DNA from: Marinobacter algicola DG893
Lineage (GTDB): Bacteria > Pseudomonadota > Gammaproteobacteria > Pseudomonadales > Oleiphilaceae
Length of the DNA stretch: 37,509 nucleotides
Reading direction: 5' to 3'
Assembly: GCF_000170835.1 (NCBI RefSeq)
Contig: NZ_ABCP01000034.1
Location: forward strand, 1 to 37,509
Made by a program: the position numbers and the translations under genes. Of this stretch, positions 1 through 9,593 are shown piece by piece. The notes under the pieces were generated by a model. It ran no database searches, was not told the DNA's origin, and worked only from the letters and a program-made list of their open reading frames with translations. Positions within the stretch are counted from its first letter, which is position 1; each line of letters begins with the position of its first letter.

Positions 1-99
1 ACGAGAGCGGAGCGTACAGGGATGTATTCACAGCGTGTTTTGGAAAGCCGAACCACAGGGTACGCGGTCGGCGAACAACCTACACAGGGAAGAAAAATA

Positions 100-1674
100 A
101 TGGGACGGATGCAGACGGAGTTGCACACCGGCATAGACCTGGCGGTTGAACTGCTCCGGCAGGACAACCTGCCAACCCTGCTAAAAGTCGCCTCACGGCA
201 ACTCGAAAACACCTTCGGCCTCACCCGCTGCTGGTCACTGGAACTCGATCTCAGCGGCCGCACACTCCACTGCGCGGCACTGGGCGAGCAAGGCGAATTC
301 GACTGCGGCGACTTCAGCCACCCCTTTGCCCACCTGCTGCAACAGGGCAAACCCAGGGAACTGTCACGGGCCGCCGGTTACCGTCTGGATCATCCAGGGT
401 TCCAGGCCCTGGTCGACGCCAGCAACCGGCCCCGCTCATTCTGGTTGGAGCCCATCAAAGGCGAAGACGGCCGCACCCTCGGCATCCTCGTGCTGTGTAA
501 TGAAGAACCCGAATGGGACGGCATCACCGCGCAGCCACTGTACCGTGGTTTGTTGACCCTGCTGTCCCACCAATGGGTCAGCCAGCTCAAGACCAGCGAC
601 CAGGTCTGGCAGCGGCGCATGCTCAAACGCTCCCTGGATCACCTTCACGACGCAGAAGCCGTACGCCAGCGCTGTGAGGAACTGGCGACCACCCTGGTAG
701 GCAACTCCAAAGGCATGACCGACCTGCGAGCCCAGATTGTCCGGGCTGCCGGTAGCCAGCTTTCGGTTCTGGTGCAGGGTGAAACCGGCTGCGGTAAAGA
801 TCTCGTGGCCCAGGGCATTCACCGTTTTTCGGATCGGGCTGAAGGGCCCTTGGTGGTGGTCAACTGCGCCGCCATCCCGGATGCACTGCTGGAAAGCGAA
901 CTCTTCGGCCACACCAAGGGTGCATTCTCCGGCGCCGACCGGGCCAAGGAAGGTCTGCTGGCGCAAGCGGACGGGGGCACCCTGTTCCTGGACGAAATCG
1001 GCGACATGCCCATGGCTCTGCAGTCCAAACTGCTGCGGGTACTGGAAAGCCGACGCTTCCGCCCACTCGGTGCTCAGCAGGAACAACACTCCGATTTCCG
1101 CCTCGTGGCGGCCACCCATCAACCTTTGAGCGACTGTATCGAAGAAGGCCGGTTTCGCCGTGACCTGTTCTACCGGCTCAGCCAGTTCCCGTTACGGGTC
1201 AAGCCGTTGCGGGAACGCCCGGAAGACCTGGAACCCCTGTGCCGGCATTTTATCCGCGAATATACCGCCCGAGAGGGGTCCGGCCCGCTGGGTATCAGCA
1301 GTCATGCCCTGGGTATGCTGGCGGGATATAACTTTCCCGGTAATGCCCGGGAACTGAAGAACATTGTCGAGTTTGCCTGCCTGCAAACCCCGGTGGGTGA
1401 CGATATTCAGCCGGAAGTGCTGCGCCTGGATGATCTGTTTCCAAACCAGGAAACCTGTATTGTCAGCGACTTTCAGGCTACTGCCGTCCCCGGGCTGCCA
1501 CAGGCGGATGAAGTGGACGACCTCCGGGCCGCGGCCCAGGCGTTCGAGGCGGCCATCATTCGTGAACGCCTGCGTCAGTACGGTGGCAACCGTGCCCAGG
1601 CAGCGGAAAGCCTGGGGCTGCCCAAGCGCACCCTGGCCCATAAATGTCTGAAGTATCAGGTGACAGAAGCGTGA
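100..1674 (+). CDS. vasH: Sigma-54-dependent activator of the type VI secretion cluster (VasH)
   Basis: This is a bacterial enhancer-binding protein of about 524 aa that would activate RNA polymerase-sigma54 at T6SS promoters. The N-terminal ~170 residues look like a GAF-type regulatory domain. The AAA+ domain has Walker A GETGCGKD (about 227-234), a sigma54-contact loop GAFSGA (274-279; the usual GAFTGA with Ser for Thr) and Walker B LFLDE (Asp298-Glu299). The last ~30 residues form a Fis-type helix-turn-helix ([16 protein letters not shown]). The frame is open from position 22, but I prefer ATG 100 because GGGAAGAAAA precedes it and the first 26 residues look non-conserved. The gene order after it (vasI, tssA, tssM) matches V. 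cholerae VCA0117-VCA0120, which supports the VasH assignment over a generic NtrC-like regulator. The reported start is the main uncertainty. Confidence 0.9.
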   Translation: MGRMQTELHTGIDLAVELLRQDNLPTLLKVASRQLENTFGLTRCWSLELDLSGRTLHCAALGEQGEFDCGDFSHPFAHLLQQGKPRELSRAAGYRLDHPGFQALVDASNRPRSFWLEPIKGEDGRTLGILVLCNEEPEWDGITAQPLYRGLLTLLSHQWVSQLKTSDQVWQRRMLKRSLDHLHDAEAVRQRCEELATTLVGNSKGMTDLRAQIVRAAGSQLSVLVQGETGCGKDLVAQGIHRFSDRAEGPLVVVNCAAIPDALLESELFGHTKGAFSGADRAKEGLLAQADGGTLFLDEIGDMPMALQSKLLRVLESRRFRPLGAQQEQHSDFRLVAATHQPLSDCIEEGRFRRDLFYRLSQFPLRVKPLRERPEDLEPLCRHFIREYTAREGSGPLGISSHALGMLAGYNFPGNARELKNIVEFACLQTPVGDDIQPEVLRLDDLFPNQETCIVSDFQATAVPGLPQADEVDDLRAAAQAFEAAIIRERLRQYGGNRAQAAESLGLPKRTLAHKCLKYQVTEA

Positions 1675-2324
1675 ACCCAAATATTCGAAGTAACAGCCTC
1701 CTTGCCTTTATGCTCTGGGCCCTTGGTACGACGATGTCTTTGGTCGCCAATGCGCAGGGCAATCCCCAGATGGCTGAGGCCATGACGTGTACCGAAGAGA
1801 GTCAGCGTCTGGAGCGGCTGGCGTGTTTTGACGAGGTGTTTGGTACCCCGTTTTCAGTGGCGGTTGAAGACGCCATCGTTGGTAACCAGCCTGAGCGCTG
1901 GCGCCAGGCCTTCGCCCAGGAGCAGCGCCGCCGCCCGGGTGACGGCCCGCTGTATCGCAACACGTCAGAGCTGGCAGGCCATCTGCTCACGCTCAGCGCC
2001 CTTGGGGTCAAGCCGCCGAGGCCGTTGCTGGCGGTGCAGTGTCATAACAACATCACCGAACTGACATTGATGATGCCGGAGGCGGTGAAAGAGGAGCGGG
2101 TCACCGTCGATTTTGGCCAGGGCCGTCAGATCTGGCGGGTCCGGGACGACGGTTTCGTGATCAGTGGCGGTCGGGGGCTACCCGCCATCCGAACGGTGCG
2201 GAACATGGCGGCTGGGTCCGAAGTGACGGTGGCATCGTCCAGCGGCGTCGTCGACGGGTTGATGTTCGACCTGACCGGGTTTCGGGACACTCTCAAGCCA
2301 CTGCGGGAAGCGTGTGGCTGGTAA
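1671..2324 (+). CDS. vasI: T6SS accessory protein VasI/TagO family
   Basis: This is a putative exported accessory protein of the T6SS (VasI, also called TagO) of 217 aa. After a short polar N-terminus there is a hydrophobic core (LLAFMLWALG) ending near VANAQG, which reads as a signal peptide. It is followed by the family's Cys-containing segment (MTCTEESQRLERLACFD). The rest is a compact beta-rich region (VTVDFGQGRQIWRV) typical of these proteins. I chose GTG 1671 because it overlaps the vasH stop as GTGA and has AGAAG just upstream. ATG 1644 would extend the protein by nine residues inside vasH. The translational overlap argues for co-expression with vasH. The molecular role of the family is poorly defined; some TagO proteins are reported to help baseplate/membrane complex positioning. 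Confidence 0.82.
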   Translation: MNPNIRSNSLLAFMLWALGTTMSLVANAQGNPQMAEAMTCTEESQRLERLACFDEVFGTPFSVAVEDAIVGNQPERWRQAFAQEQRRRPGDGPLYRNTSELAGHLLTLSALGVKPPRPLLAVQCHNNITELTLMMPEAVKEERVTVDFGQGRQIWRVRDDGFVISGGRGLPAIRTVRNMAAGSEVTVASSSGVVDGLMFDLTGFRDTLKPLREACGW

Positions 2325-2374
2325 TGATCTTTATCAAGAATGTGTAGCGCCATTTGCAAAGACAGGGATTGGAC

Positions 2375-3811
2375 ATGCAGGCAGTAGAGCAGCATCCATA
2401 CGTTGAACAGGTGTTGAACAGCCTTTCCGGTGAGAGCGCCACGGGTGAGAACCTGATGGACGACCCCACCATGGAATACCTCGAAAATGAAATCATGAAA
2501 GTGGGATCGCTGGCCCACACCGGTGTTGAATGGGGCAAGGTGGAGAGTGAATCGCTTCGCTTGCTGTCGGACACCAGTAAAGACCTCAAGGTGCTGGGGT
2601 TTCTTCTACTGTGCCTGCAACGTGGTGGCAATGGTGAACGGTTTGCGCTGTCGCTGTACCTGTTGCATCGGGTACTGGGCAGTTGGTGGTACGAAGCCTG
2701 GCCTTATCCGGGAGACAAGGGCAAACGCGCCCGCAAGATGCTGATGACCCAGATTCTGCAACGGGCTCTCAAGGAAGTGTCGGCACTGAGCTTCGACGGC
2801 GGCGTGGGTGATGGCCGGGAATTCTGCCTGACCACGCTCGCCAAGCTGCTGGAACAGGCGAGCACACTGGAGCTGCCGGATGATGGCCTGGTCGACTTGC
2901 GTCGGGCCGTGGAAAAACTGCCATCGCCTTCTGATACGCCCAGGCCGTCGGAAGCCACCGATAATACCGAAACCACGGGTACGTCATCGGCCGGCGCCTC
3001 TTCGTCGCAAGCCAGCAACACCTCTTCCGCGTCTCTGGGCAGCCTGACCCTGGACCCCGCCAATGAGCGGGCCACCCGCCAGAGCCTGCTTAAAGTGGCG
3101 GATATGCTGACCGAAACCACGCCCGCCGATGCATTGGGCTATCAGCTCCGCCGCTACGCCATCTGGCAGACCATCACCTCGGTTCCACCAGCACGCGACG
3201 GAATCAAGAGCGATCTGGCGGCGGTAAGCGCCGACAGGGTGGCTGACTATCGCGAGAGCCTGTCCAAAACCCCGGACGGGGCGCTTTGGCAACGTATCGA
3301 ACAAAGCCTGTCGGTCAGTCCGTTCTGGCTGGAAGGCCACTGGTTAAGCGCACAAGTGGCGTCTGCATTGGGGCATGAGACCTGTGCCGAAGCCATCCGT
3401 ACGGCGGTCAAAGCCTTCGTTGAGCGATTGCCAGAGTTGGCGGACATGACCTTTAACGACGGCACGCCTTTTCTGCCCAAAGCGGTCGCCGACTGGATGC
3501 TCAGCGGCCCGGCGAAAGGTGGCGCCGCAGGCGGCGCGAGTGCCTGGGAACAAGCCTACGAGGATGCCCGGGCAGTCATGGACCAGAAGGGCCTGGCACC
3601 GGCCATGAAGCTGCTGGAAGAAGGCCTGGAGTCCGCGCGCGAGCCCCGTGATCGATTCTACTGGCGGCTGATGAGCAGCCAGTTGATGAAAGACAGCGGC
3701 ATGAAAAGCCTGGCGAAACAGCAGGTGCAGGATCTGCGTGAGCAGACCCGCGGGATGAATCTTGAAGACTGGGAGCCCGGCCTGGTGGCCCGGCTGGACA
3801 GACTTGCCTAA
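2375..3811 (+). CDS. tssA: T6SS baseplate/cap protein TssA (VasJ type)
   Basis: TssA proteins coordinate T6SS baseplate docking and sheath priming or extension in the cytoplasm. This protein is about 478 aa. The N-terminal ~120 residues match the ImpA_N region found in all TssA classes (for example LLHRVLGSWWYEAWPYP). A Ser/Thr/Ala-rich low-complexity linker follows at about 183-228. The C-terminal half is helical and ends in a VasJ-type domain (YWRLMSSQLMKDSGM). There is no signal peptide or membrane segment, as expected. The frame can be opened from TTG 2354, but ATG 2375 has AGGGAT at a good distance. The gene lies 50 bp after vasI and 34 bp before tssM, consistent with one operon. Confidence 0.9.
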   Translation: MQAVEQHPYVEQVLNSLSGESATGENLMDDPTMEYLENEIMKVGSLAHTGVEWGKVESESLRLLSDTSKDLKVLGFLLLCLQRGGNGERFALSLYLLHRVLGSWWYEAWPYPGDKGKRARKMLMTQILQRALKEVSALSFDGGVGDGREFCLTTLAKLLEQASTLELPDDGLVDLRRAVEKLPSPSDTPRPSEATDNTETTGTSSAGASSSQASNTSSASLGSLTLDPANERATRQSLLKVADMLTETTPADALGYQLRRYAIWQTITSVPPARDGIKSDLAAVSADRVADYRESLSKTPDGALWQRIEQSLSVSPFWLEGHWLSAQVASALGHETCAEAIRTAVKAFVERLPELADMTFNDGTPFLPKAVADWMLSGPAKGGAAGGASAWEQAYEDARAVMDQKGLAPAMKLLEEGLESAREPRDRFYWRLMSSQLMKDSGMKSLAKQQVQDLREQTRGMNLEDWEPGLVARLDRLA

Positions 3812-3845
3812 CAACTGACGGATCAAATTGACAGGAATGGACACC

Positions 3846-6800
3846 ATGTGGAGACAAGCCCTACTCATTGGACGACGGATACTGCCCTTTGTGCGCAGTG
3901 CGGCGCCGATTACCCTGGCGCTGGGTGTGGTGGTACTGCTGGCCGCAACCTGGTGGTTGGGCCCGCGCCTGGAAATCGGCGGTGAATACCCGTTGGCGGC
4001 CTGGCAGATGCGTGCCCTGGTGACGCTGGTGGTGGTACTGCTGGTGGCCATGGTCTGGGGCATGATGCTGGCGCGCAAGCTGCGCAAAGTGAACGTCGCC
4101 AAGGCGGAAGAGCAGAAGGAAGAGGAAGATCCCATCCTGCCGCTGGAACGGCGCCAGCAGCGCCTGCTTGATCGCCGCCTGACGGAACTCAAGAGCAACC
4201 TGCCGGGCCGAAAGGGTGTCTATCGTTTGCCCTGGTACCTGGTGATGGGCCTGGAAGATGCTGGTAAAACCAGCCTGATCCAGCGTTCAGGGCAGACATA
4301 CACCCTCACCAACGTCACCCGCAATCCCCGCACCGAGCGTAACCCGTTCGGTTTTGAATGGTGGGTGGGCGACAACGGTGTACTGATTGACCCGGACGGC
4401 GAACTGCTGAGCCAGAATAACGGCGAAGGCGCCAGCAGCGAGATCCAGCAGCGGCTGTGGACCCACTTCATCACCTGGCTGGAAAAGAATCGCCCTCAGC
4501 GCCCGTTGAATGGCGTTGTGCTGGCGGTGGATCTTGCCCGCCTGAGCACCGGCAACGAACAGCAGCGCCAGGCCCAGGCCATCCTGCTTCGTACCCGGCT
4601 GCGGGAACTGATGGAGCAGTTGGGCTCCCAGTTGCCGGTGTACATCAGCTTTACCAAAATGGACCTGCTCTACGGTTTTGCGCCATTTGCCCGCACACTC
4701 TCCAAAGCCGAGCGTGAACAGCCCTTGGGCTTCACCTTCCAGTTGGACGGCCAACTGGATGCCGACGACTGGTTGGGCGAGTTTGACCAAAGCTTCAGCA
4801 AACTCGCGGAGCAACTCGGTGAACGGCTTCCGGACGTGCTGTCTGCCACAAGGGATGCCGAAGAGCGTGCCGCTGCTTATTCCTTTACCCGCCAGCTGGC
4901 CGGCCTGAAACCGGTGCTCGAACAGTTTCTGGCAGACCTGCTTTCTGCGGATGCTTTTTCAACACCGGCCCTGGTGCGAGGCACCTACTTTACCTCCGTG
5001 GTTCAGGAAGGCGTGCCGGAAGATGCGTTCGTCTCTGCCGCCGCTGCGAATTATGGGCTTGCCAGCCCGATACAGCCGGCTCAGCGTGGTGGGCAGTCTT
5101 CAAGCCTGTTCACCGAAAAGCTGTTTCCCAGCATTATCTATCGCGAAGCGGGCCTGGCCGGTGACAACCAGAAAGTGGTTGGTAGTCGGCGTCGCCGCAT
5201 TGCTGTCGCGGCCGTCGTGGCCGTTGCCGCCGGCCTGGGTATGACCGCCGGATGGCAGCACTACTTTATCGAAAATGCACAGGCCGCTACCGCGGTGGAG
5301 GAGCGGGTACGCAGTTTTATCGATAACTGGCGCCCCATCGGATACGAACCTGACACCACTGGCCGCAATTTGCTGGAGCCTCTGGACCAGTTGCGAGAGG
5401 CCACCCTGGCGTTCGGGGACTACCGGGCAGAGCCAGCCGTAGTGGCGGATATGGGCCTATACAAAGGCCACAAGGTTGGTCCGGAAGTGGAAGAATCCTA
5501 TCTGGACATGCTGGCGTACCAGTTTATGCCCGCGCTGATGCTGGGCGTGATGGAAGAGATGAGCGATGCCCCGGACACCAGCTCTGAGCGCCTCGACCAC
5601 TTGCGTGTACTGCGGATGCTCTATGACGCCAGTGGCCGCCGCCGGGACATCGTCCACAGCTACATGAGCGATTATTGGCAGCGGGCCTACCCGGCGCAGC
5701 GGGACCTGCAACAACGACTGCTCAGCCACCTCGACTACGCCATGCTGCATACGGACCTGAACCAGCGGGTGGAAGCGGGTGACAAGACCGCCGACATGGC
5801 ACTGGCCCCCTTTCGCAGCAGTGTCCAGTGGGCCCAGCACGAGCTCGGCCGCATTGCGACTCCGGACCGGGTTTATCGGGATCTGGAGAGAGAAGCGGAG
5901 AAGAATTTCCGCTCACCGCTGGATCTTGCCCGGGAGTCTGGGCCGGCCTTCAGCACCGTGTTCGTGCACCTGGATGAATTCGGTGAACCACTTAATGAGG
6001 AGAACACTGAACAGGAAGACCCGGTGGTGATTCCATCACTGTTGACCCGCGAAGGCCTGGATTCCTGGTTCCTGCGTAAATCCGGGTCGGTCACGGAACT
6101 GGCGTTGGTGGACGCCTGGGTGCTGGGCCGCCGCGATGATGTGAACTTCAGCAAGGCGGATGAAGCGAGGTTGCAGGCGCAACTGCAATCCCTTTACGCG
6201 GAAAACTATGTGGCGAGCTGGCGTCGGGCCCTGAGCCGGCTGGATATCCAGAGCTTCAGCGACCTTAACCATGGTGTACGTATTCTGGAAAGCCTGACCA
6301 GCGGTCACGAGCCGCTGAACCAGTTGCTGGCACAGGTCACGGCCAATACCCGACTGATTCCTGGAGGCAGCGAAGAAGCCGAGGCGGCTCGCAAGGTGAT
6401 GGAGCAGTCCGCCCACTTCCAGATGGTTCAGGAGATTGAACGACAGTTTACCGACCTGAATGCATTGATCGAGAAGCAGGGTGATGACCCCAGTGATATG
6501 GAGCAGGTGATGGACGTGGTTCAAAACCTGCACACCTATCTGCGTGGTATTCAGGAAGCACCGGATCGTGGCAAGGCGGCACTTTCAGCCGCCCGTGCCC
6601 GGATGGGCCTGCAAGGCGCTGACCCGATCTTCACCCTGCAACGGGTGGCCTCGAATCAGCCGGCACCGTTGGACCGGATGCTTGAGAAGCTGGCCTCGGA
6701 AAGCTGGCGTGTGGTGCTGGACCAGGCCGTGGCACAGCTGGAACGACAGTGGTACCAGGAAGTCTACCAGCCGTTCCAGCAGAGCCTGGCCAGACATTAT

Positions 6801-7430
6801 CCGTTTAATCCCGGTGCCGGTCGCGACGCCGCACTGCAGGATTTCGAGCGCTTCTTTGCGCCGGATGGTGTGTTGGACCAGTTCTATAAAGAGAACCTGA
6901 AACTGTTCCTGGAAGACCATCCGGAGCACATTGCCGGTTCCAAGCGGGCCAGCCTGGTTCGTCGTGATGTCTTGGCCTCGCTTGAGAAAGCCGAAAACAT
7001 CCGCCGCGCTTTCTTCACCCGAAGCGGATCACTGGATGTTGAGTTCGCAATGGAGCCGTTGCACCTGTCCTCCAACAAACGCCGCAGCGTGATGAACGTG
7101 GACGGACAGTTGGTCGAATTCAGCCATGGCCCCAGCCAAAGTATTCCGCTGGTGTGGCCCAATACGTTGCGGGATTCGGTTGAAAGCCGGGTAACTCTGG
7201 TGCCCACCGAAGTGAACCGCTCGCCACGCAGCGTTTCAGAAAATGGTCCCTGGGCGTTGTTCCGCCTGCTGGACGAAGCCGACATCACCGGTGTGAGCAG
7301 CAGTGCCGTGGATGTTCGGTTTGCGCTGGACGACGGCGAGATGCGTTATCGCCTGCATGCGGGCAGTAATACCAACCCGTTCACACAGCAGTTGCTCGCG
7401 GGGTACCAGATACCACGCAGTCTGTATTAG
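3846..7430 (+). CDS. tssM: T6SS membrane-complex protein TssM (IcmF/VasK)
   Basis: TssM is the large inner-membrane component of the T6SS trans-envelope complex and spans to the periplasm to meet TssJ. This copy is about 1194 aa, the usual size. Two membrane helices (about 22-38 and 55-75) are followed by a cytoplasmic NTPase-like domain with P-loop GLEDAGKT (about 135-142). A third membrane helix (about 451-470, RIAVAAVVAVAAGLGM) leads into a ~720-residue periplasmic region. The C-terminal segment ending FTQQLLAGYQIPRSLY is typical of the family's beta domain. Three in-frame starts exist (TTG 3828, ATG 3837, ATG 3846). AGGA at 3832-3835 fits ATG 3846 best. The intact P-loop suggests nucleotide binding is retained. 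Confidence 0.95.
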   Translation: MWRQALLIGRRILPFVRSAAPITLALGVVVLLAATWWLGPRLEIGGEYPLAAWQMRALVTLVVVLLVAMVWGMMLARKLRKVNVAKAEEQKEEEDPILPLERRQQRLLDRRLTELKSNLPGRKGVYRLPWYLVMGLEDAGKTSLIQRSGQTYTLTNVTRNPRTERNPFGFEWWVGDNGVLIDPDGELLSQNNGEGASSEIQQRLWTHFITWLEKNRPQRPLNGVVLAVDLARLSTGNEQQRQAQAILLRTRLRELMEQLGSQLPVYISFTKMDLLYGFAPFARTLSKAEREQPLGFTFQLDGQLDADDWLGEFDQSFSKLAEQLGERLPDVLSATRDAEERAAAYSFTRQLAGLKPVLEQFLADLLSADAFSTPALVRGTYFTSVVQEGVPEDAFVSAAAANYGLASPIQPAQRGGQSSSLFTEKLFPSIIYREAGLAGDNQKVVGSRRRRIAVAAVVAVAAGLGMTAGWQHYFIENAQAATAVEERVRSFIDNWRPIGYEPDTTGRNLLEPLDQLREATLAFGDYRAEPAVVADMGLYKGHKVGPEVEESYLDMLAYQFMPALMLGVMEEMSDAPDTSSERLDHLRVLRMLYDASGRRRDIVHSYMSDYWQRAYPAQRDLQQRLLSHLDYAMLHTDLNQRVEAGDKTADMALAPFRSSVQWAQHELGRIATPDRVYRDLEREAEKNFRSPLDLARESGPAFSTVFVHLDEFGEPLNEENTEQEDPVVIPSLLTREGLDSWFLRKSGSVTELALVDAWVLGRRDDVNFSKADEARLQAQLQSLYAENYVASWRRALSRLDIQSFSDLNHGVRILESLTSGHEPLNQLLAQVTANTRLIPGGSEEAEAARKVMEQSAHFQMVQEIERQFTDLNALIEKQGDDPSDMEQVMDVVQNLHTYLRGIQEAPDRGKAALSAARARMGLQGADPIFTLQRVASNQPAPLDRMLEKLASESWRVVLDQAVAQLERQWYQEVYQPFQQSLARHYPFNPGAGRDAALQDFERFFAPDGVLDQFYKENLKLFLEDHPEHIAGSKRASLVRRDVLASLEKAENIRRAFFTRSGSLDVEFAMEPLHLSSNKRRSVMNVDGQLVEFSHGPSQSIPLVWPNTLRDSVESRVTLVPTEVNRSPRSVSENGPWALFRLLDEADITGVSSSAVDVRFALDDGEMRYRLHAGSNTNPFTQQLLAGYQIPRSLY

Positions 7431-7443
7431 ACTACGCACCAGA

Positions 7444-7477
7444 GCCAATACGGAAACAGGACGTTTTCCGTATTGGC
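7444..7477. promoter_or_regulatory. Perfect 13-bp inverted repeat between tssM and vgrG
   Basis: GCCAATACGGAAA (7444-7456) is mirrored exactly at 7465-7477 with an 8-nt loop. It starts 14 bp after the tssM stop and ends 34 bp before the vgrG ATG. No T-run follows, so it is not a standard intrinsic terminator. It could be an mRNA-stabilising or attenuating hairpin, or a protein-binding site. The symmetry is directly seen; the function is not known. Confidence 0.6.
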
Positions 7478-7511
7478 GGTTCAGGATTATACTGCTTCAA
7501 GGATCGAAGAC

Positions 7512-9593
7512 ATGCCCCAGGCAACCGGACTGCAGTTCACGGCCATCCTTGGCCAACTCCCCAAAGACCTGTTCGTGGTCGCCCGTTTCGAGCTGACCGA
7601 GCACCTTTCCAGTCTCTGCTACTGCAAGCTGGAGCTGGCCAGTACCTCGCCCGACATTGCCCCCGAAGACGTGCTCGAACAACCCGTGGACCTGGTGATG
7701 TGGCAGGACGGTGTACCGCTGCGGCGCTTCACCGGCGTGGTCAACGAATTCGTCCGGGGCGACTCCGGCCACCGCCGCACCCGTTACGACGTCATTGTCC
7801 AGCCCCCGCTGTGGCGCCTCGACCTGATGCACAACAGTCGCATCTTCCAGACCCAGGCCACCGACACCATCGTGCGCACCCTGCTGGAAGAGCGGGGCAT
7901 CATCGACACCGTCTTTGATTTGAAACGCACCCCTGAAGAACGGGAATACTGCGTCCAGCACCGGGAAAGCGACCTGGCCTTTGTCGAACGCCTGGCCGCC
8001 GAAGAGGGCTGGCACTATCGGTTTAACCACGGCGACGTCAATGGCGAAGACCAGCCCGCCCTGATCATCGCCGACCACCACGGCGATGCCCCCAGACTGG
8101 ACCCGGTGGAATACAACGCCAAGGCCGGCGGCAGCACCCGCCAGAGCGCCGTCTACCAGTTCCGCTATCGGGAACGGGTTCGGGCCGCCTCCGTGGCCAT
8201 GAAGGACTACACCTTCAAGAACCCTGCCTATGCCCTGATGCACGAACACCAGGCCGACAAACTCGACGGCCAGCGGGAAGACTACCAGCACTACGACTAC
8301 CCCGGCCGCTTCAAACAGGACGCCAGCGGCCAGCCCTTTACCGAAACCCGGCTGGACGCCCTCAGGAACGACGCCGCCATCGCCGACGGCCAGAGCAACC
8401 GCCCCGACTTCACCGTGGGGGCCAAAGTTGAACTCACCGACCACGACAACCCGCGCCTGAACCGGGAATGGCTGTTCACCAGCATCACCCACACCGGCGA
8501 ACAACCCCAGGCCCTGGAAGAGGACGGCAACAACGGTGCTACCACCTACCACAACGCCTTCAACGCCATCCCCGCGGACCGCACCTGGCGGCCCCGGGTC
8601 GAACACCGCCCTTTGATGGACGGCCCCCAGATCGCCCTTGTCACCGGCCCCAAAGGCGAAGAGATCCACTGCGACGAACACGGCCGCGTCAAAGTCCGGT
8701 TCCCGTGGGACCGTTACAGTAACAACGACGAGCACAGCAGCGCCTGGCTCAGAGTCAGCCAGGGCTGGGCCGGTGGCCAGTATGGGTTCATGGCGCTGCC
8801 GAGAATCGGTAACGAAGTCATCGTCAGCTTCCTGGACGGCGACCCGGACCAGCCCATCATTACCGGCAGAACTTACCACGCCACTAACACCCCGCCGTAC
8901 GCGCTGCCGGAACATAAAACCAGAACCACCCTCAAGACCCAGACCCACAAGGGCGGGGGCAGTAACGAACTGCGGTTCGAGGACGAAGCGGACAAGGAAC
9001 AGGTCTACGTCCACGCCCAGAAAGACCTGGCCCTGCTGACGGAAAACAACCGCACCGAAGTCATCAAAAACGACAGCCACCTGACCGTGGACAATCACCG
9101 CAAGGCCCACATCAAAGGCAATGACCACACTACCGTGGACGGTGAGAAGCGAGAACAAACCGGCAAGGACCACAGCTTCAACGTCACCGGCACCCTGCAC
9201 CTGAAAGCCGGCACCGCCTGGCTCAGCGACTCCGGTACCGAACTGCACATCAAGGCCGGCCAGAAAGCCGTCATCGAAGCCGGTGCGGAAATCACCCTAA
9301 AGGCAGGCGGTAGCTTCGTGAAGATCGACCCCAGCGGCGTTGCCATGGGTGGTGCTGCCATCAAGCTGAATGCCGGTGGGGCACCGGGTAAGGGCAGTGG
9401 GCAGACGGTGCAGGTGCCGGAGATGCCGGGGTTGGTGGAGAAGAATGGTGGGATTGTTGCGCCTGAAGAACTGCCGGAGACACCTCAAAGACCGATGGCC
9501 AAGCCCGACCAGATACGCGCCATCAAAAATGCTGCGAACCAGGGTAAGGGTATCTGCCTGGTTTGCTCGCCAGAATCGCAAGGGGCGGTCTGA
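7512..9593 (+). CDS. vgrG: T6SS spike protein VgrG (TssI)
   Basis: VgrG trimers form the puncturing tip of the T6SS tube and carry effectors. The protein is about 693 aa. Residues 1-370 correspond to the gp27-like ring part (FTAILGQLPKDLFVV near the start). The gp5-like OB-fold begins near 377 (GRVKVRFPWDR), and the VgrG signature GSNELRFED is near 480. A long beta-helix needle follows with repeated short polar-hydrophobic strands, ending near DPSGVAMGG. The last ~65 residues are a Pro/Gly-rich extension with a CLVC motif, plausibly the docking site for the adaptor encoded next. ATG 7512 has AAGGA eight bases upstream; the longer TTG 7473 frame would begin inside the hairpin. No catalytic extension is visible, so it is a structural VgrG with a cargo module downstream. 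Confidence 0.95.
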   Translation: MPQATGLQFTAILGQLPKDLFVVARFELTEHLSSLCYCKLELASTSPDIAPEDVLEQPVDLVMWQDGVPLRRFTGVVNEFVRGDSGHRRTRYDVIVQPPLWRLDLMHNSRIFQTQATDTIVRTLLEERGIIDTVFDLKRTPEEREYCVQHRESDLAFVERLAAEEGWHYRFNHGDVNGEDQPALIIADHHGDAPRLDPVEYNAKAGGSTRQSAVYQFRYRERVRAASVAMKDYTFKNPAYALMHEHQADKLDGQREDYQHYDYPGRFKQDASGQPFTETRLDALRNDAAIADGQSNRPDFTVGAKVELTDHDNPRLNREWLFTSITHTGEQPQALEEDGNNGATTYHNAFNAIPADRTWRPRVEHRPLMDGPQIALVTGPKGEEIHCDEHGRVKVRFPWDRYSNNDEHSSAWLRVSQGWAGGQYGFMALPRIGNEVIVSFLDGDPDQPIITGRTYHATNTPPYALPEHKTRTTLKTQTHKGGGSNELRFEDEADKEQVYVHAQKDLALLTENNRTEVIKNDSHLTVDNHRKAHIKGNDHTTVDGEKREQTGKDHSFNVTGTLHLKAGTAWLSDSGTELHIKAGQKAVIEAGAEITLKAGGSFVKIDPSGVAMGGAAIKLNAGGAPGKGSGQTVQVPEMPGLVEKNGGIVAPEELPETPQRPMAKPDQIRAIKNAANQGKGICLVCSPESQGAV

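Noticed and set aside
436..1122. A 228-codon open frame antisense to vasH
   Set aside because: It covers the conserved AAA+ domain on the other strand and shows no domain or ribosome-binding site of its own.
7431..7511. A sigma-54 promoter before vgrG
   Set aside because: GG is present at 7475-7476, but no GC lies at the required spacing, so the -24/-12 pattern is not met.
7497..9248. A 583-codon open frame antisense to vgrG
   Set aside because: It mirrors a gene with very strong C-ending codons, which removes stops on the opposite strand; the product is Val/Gly-rich with no recognisable domain.
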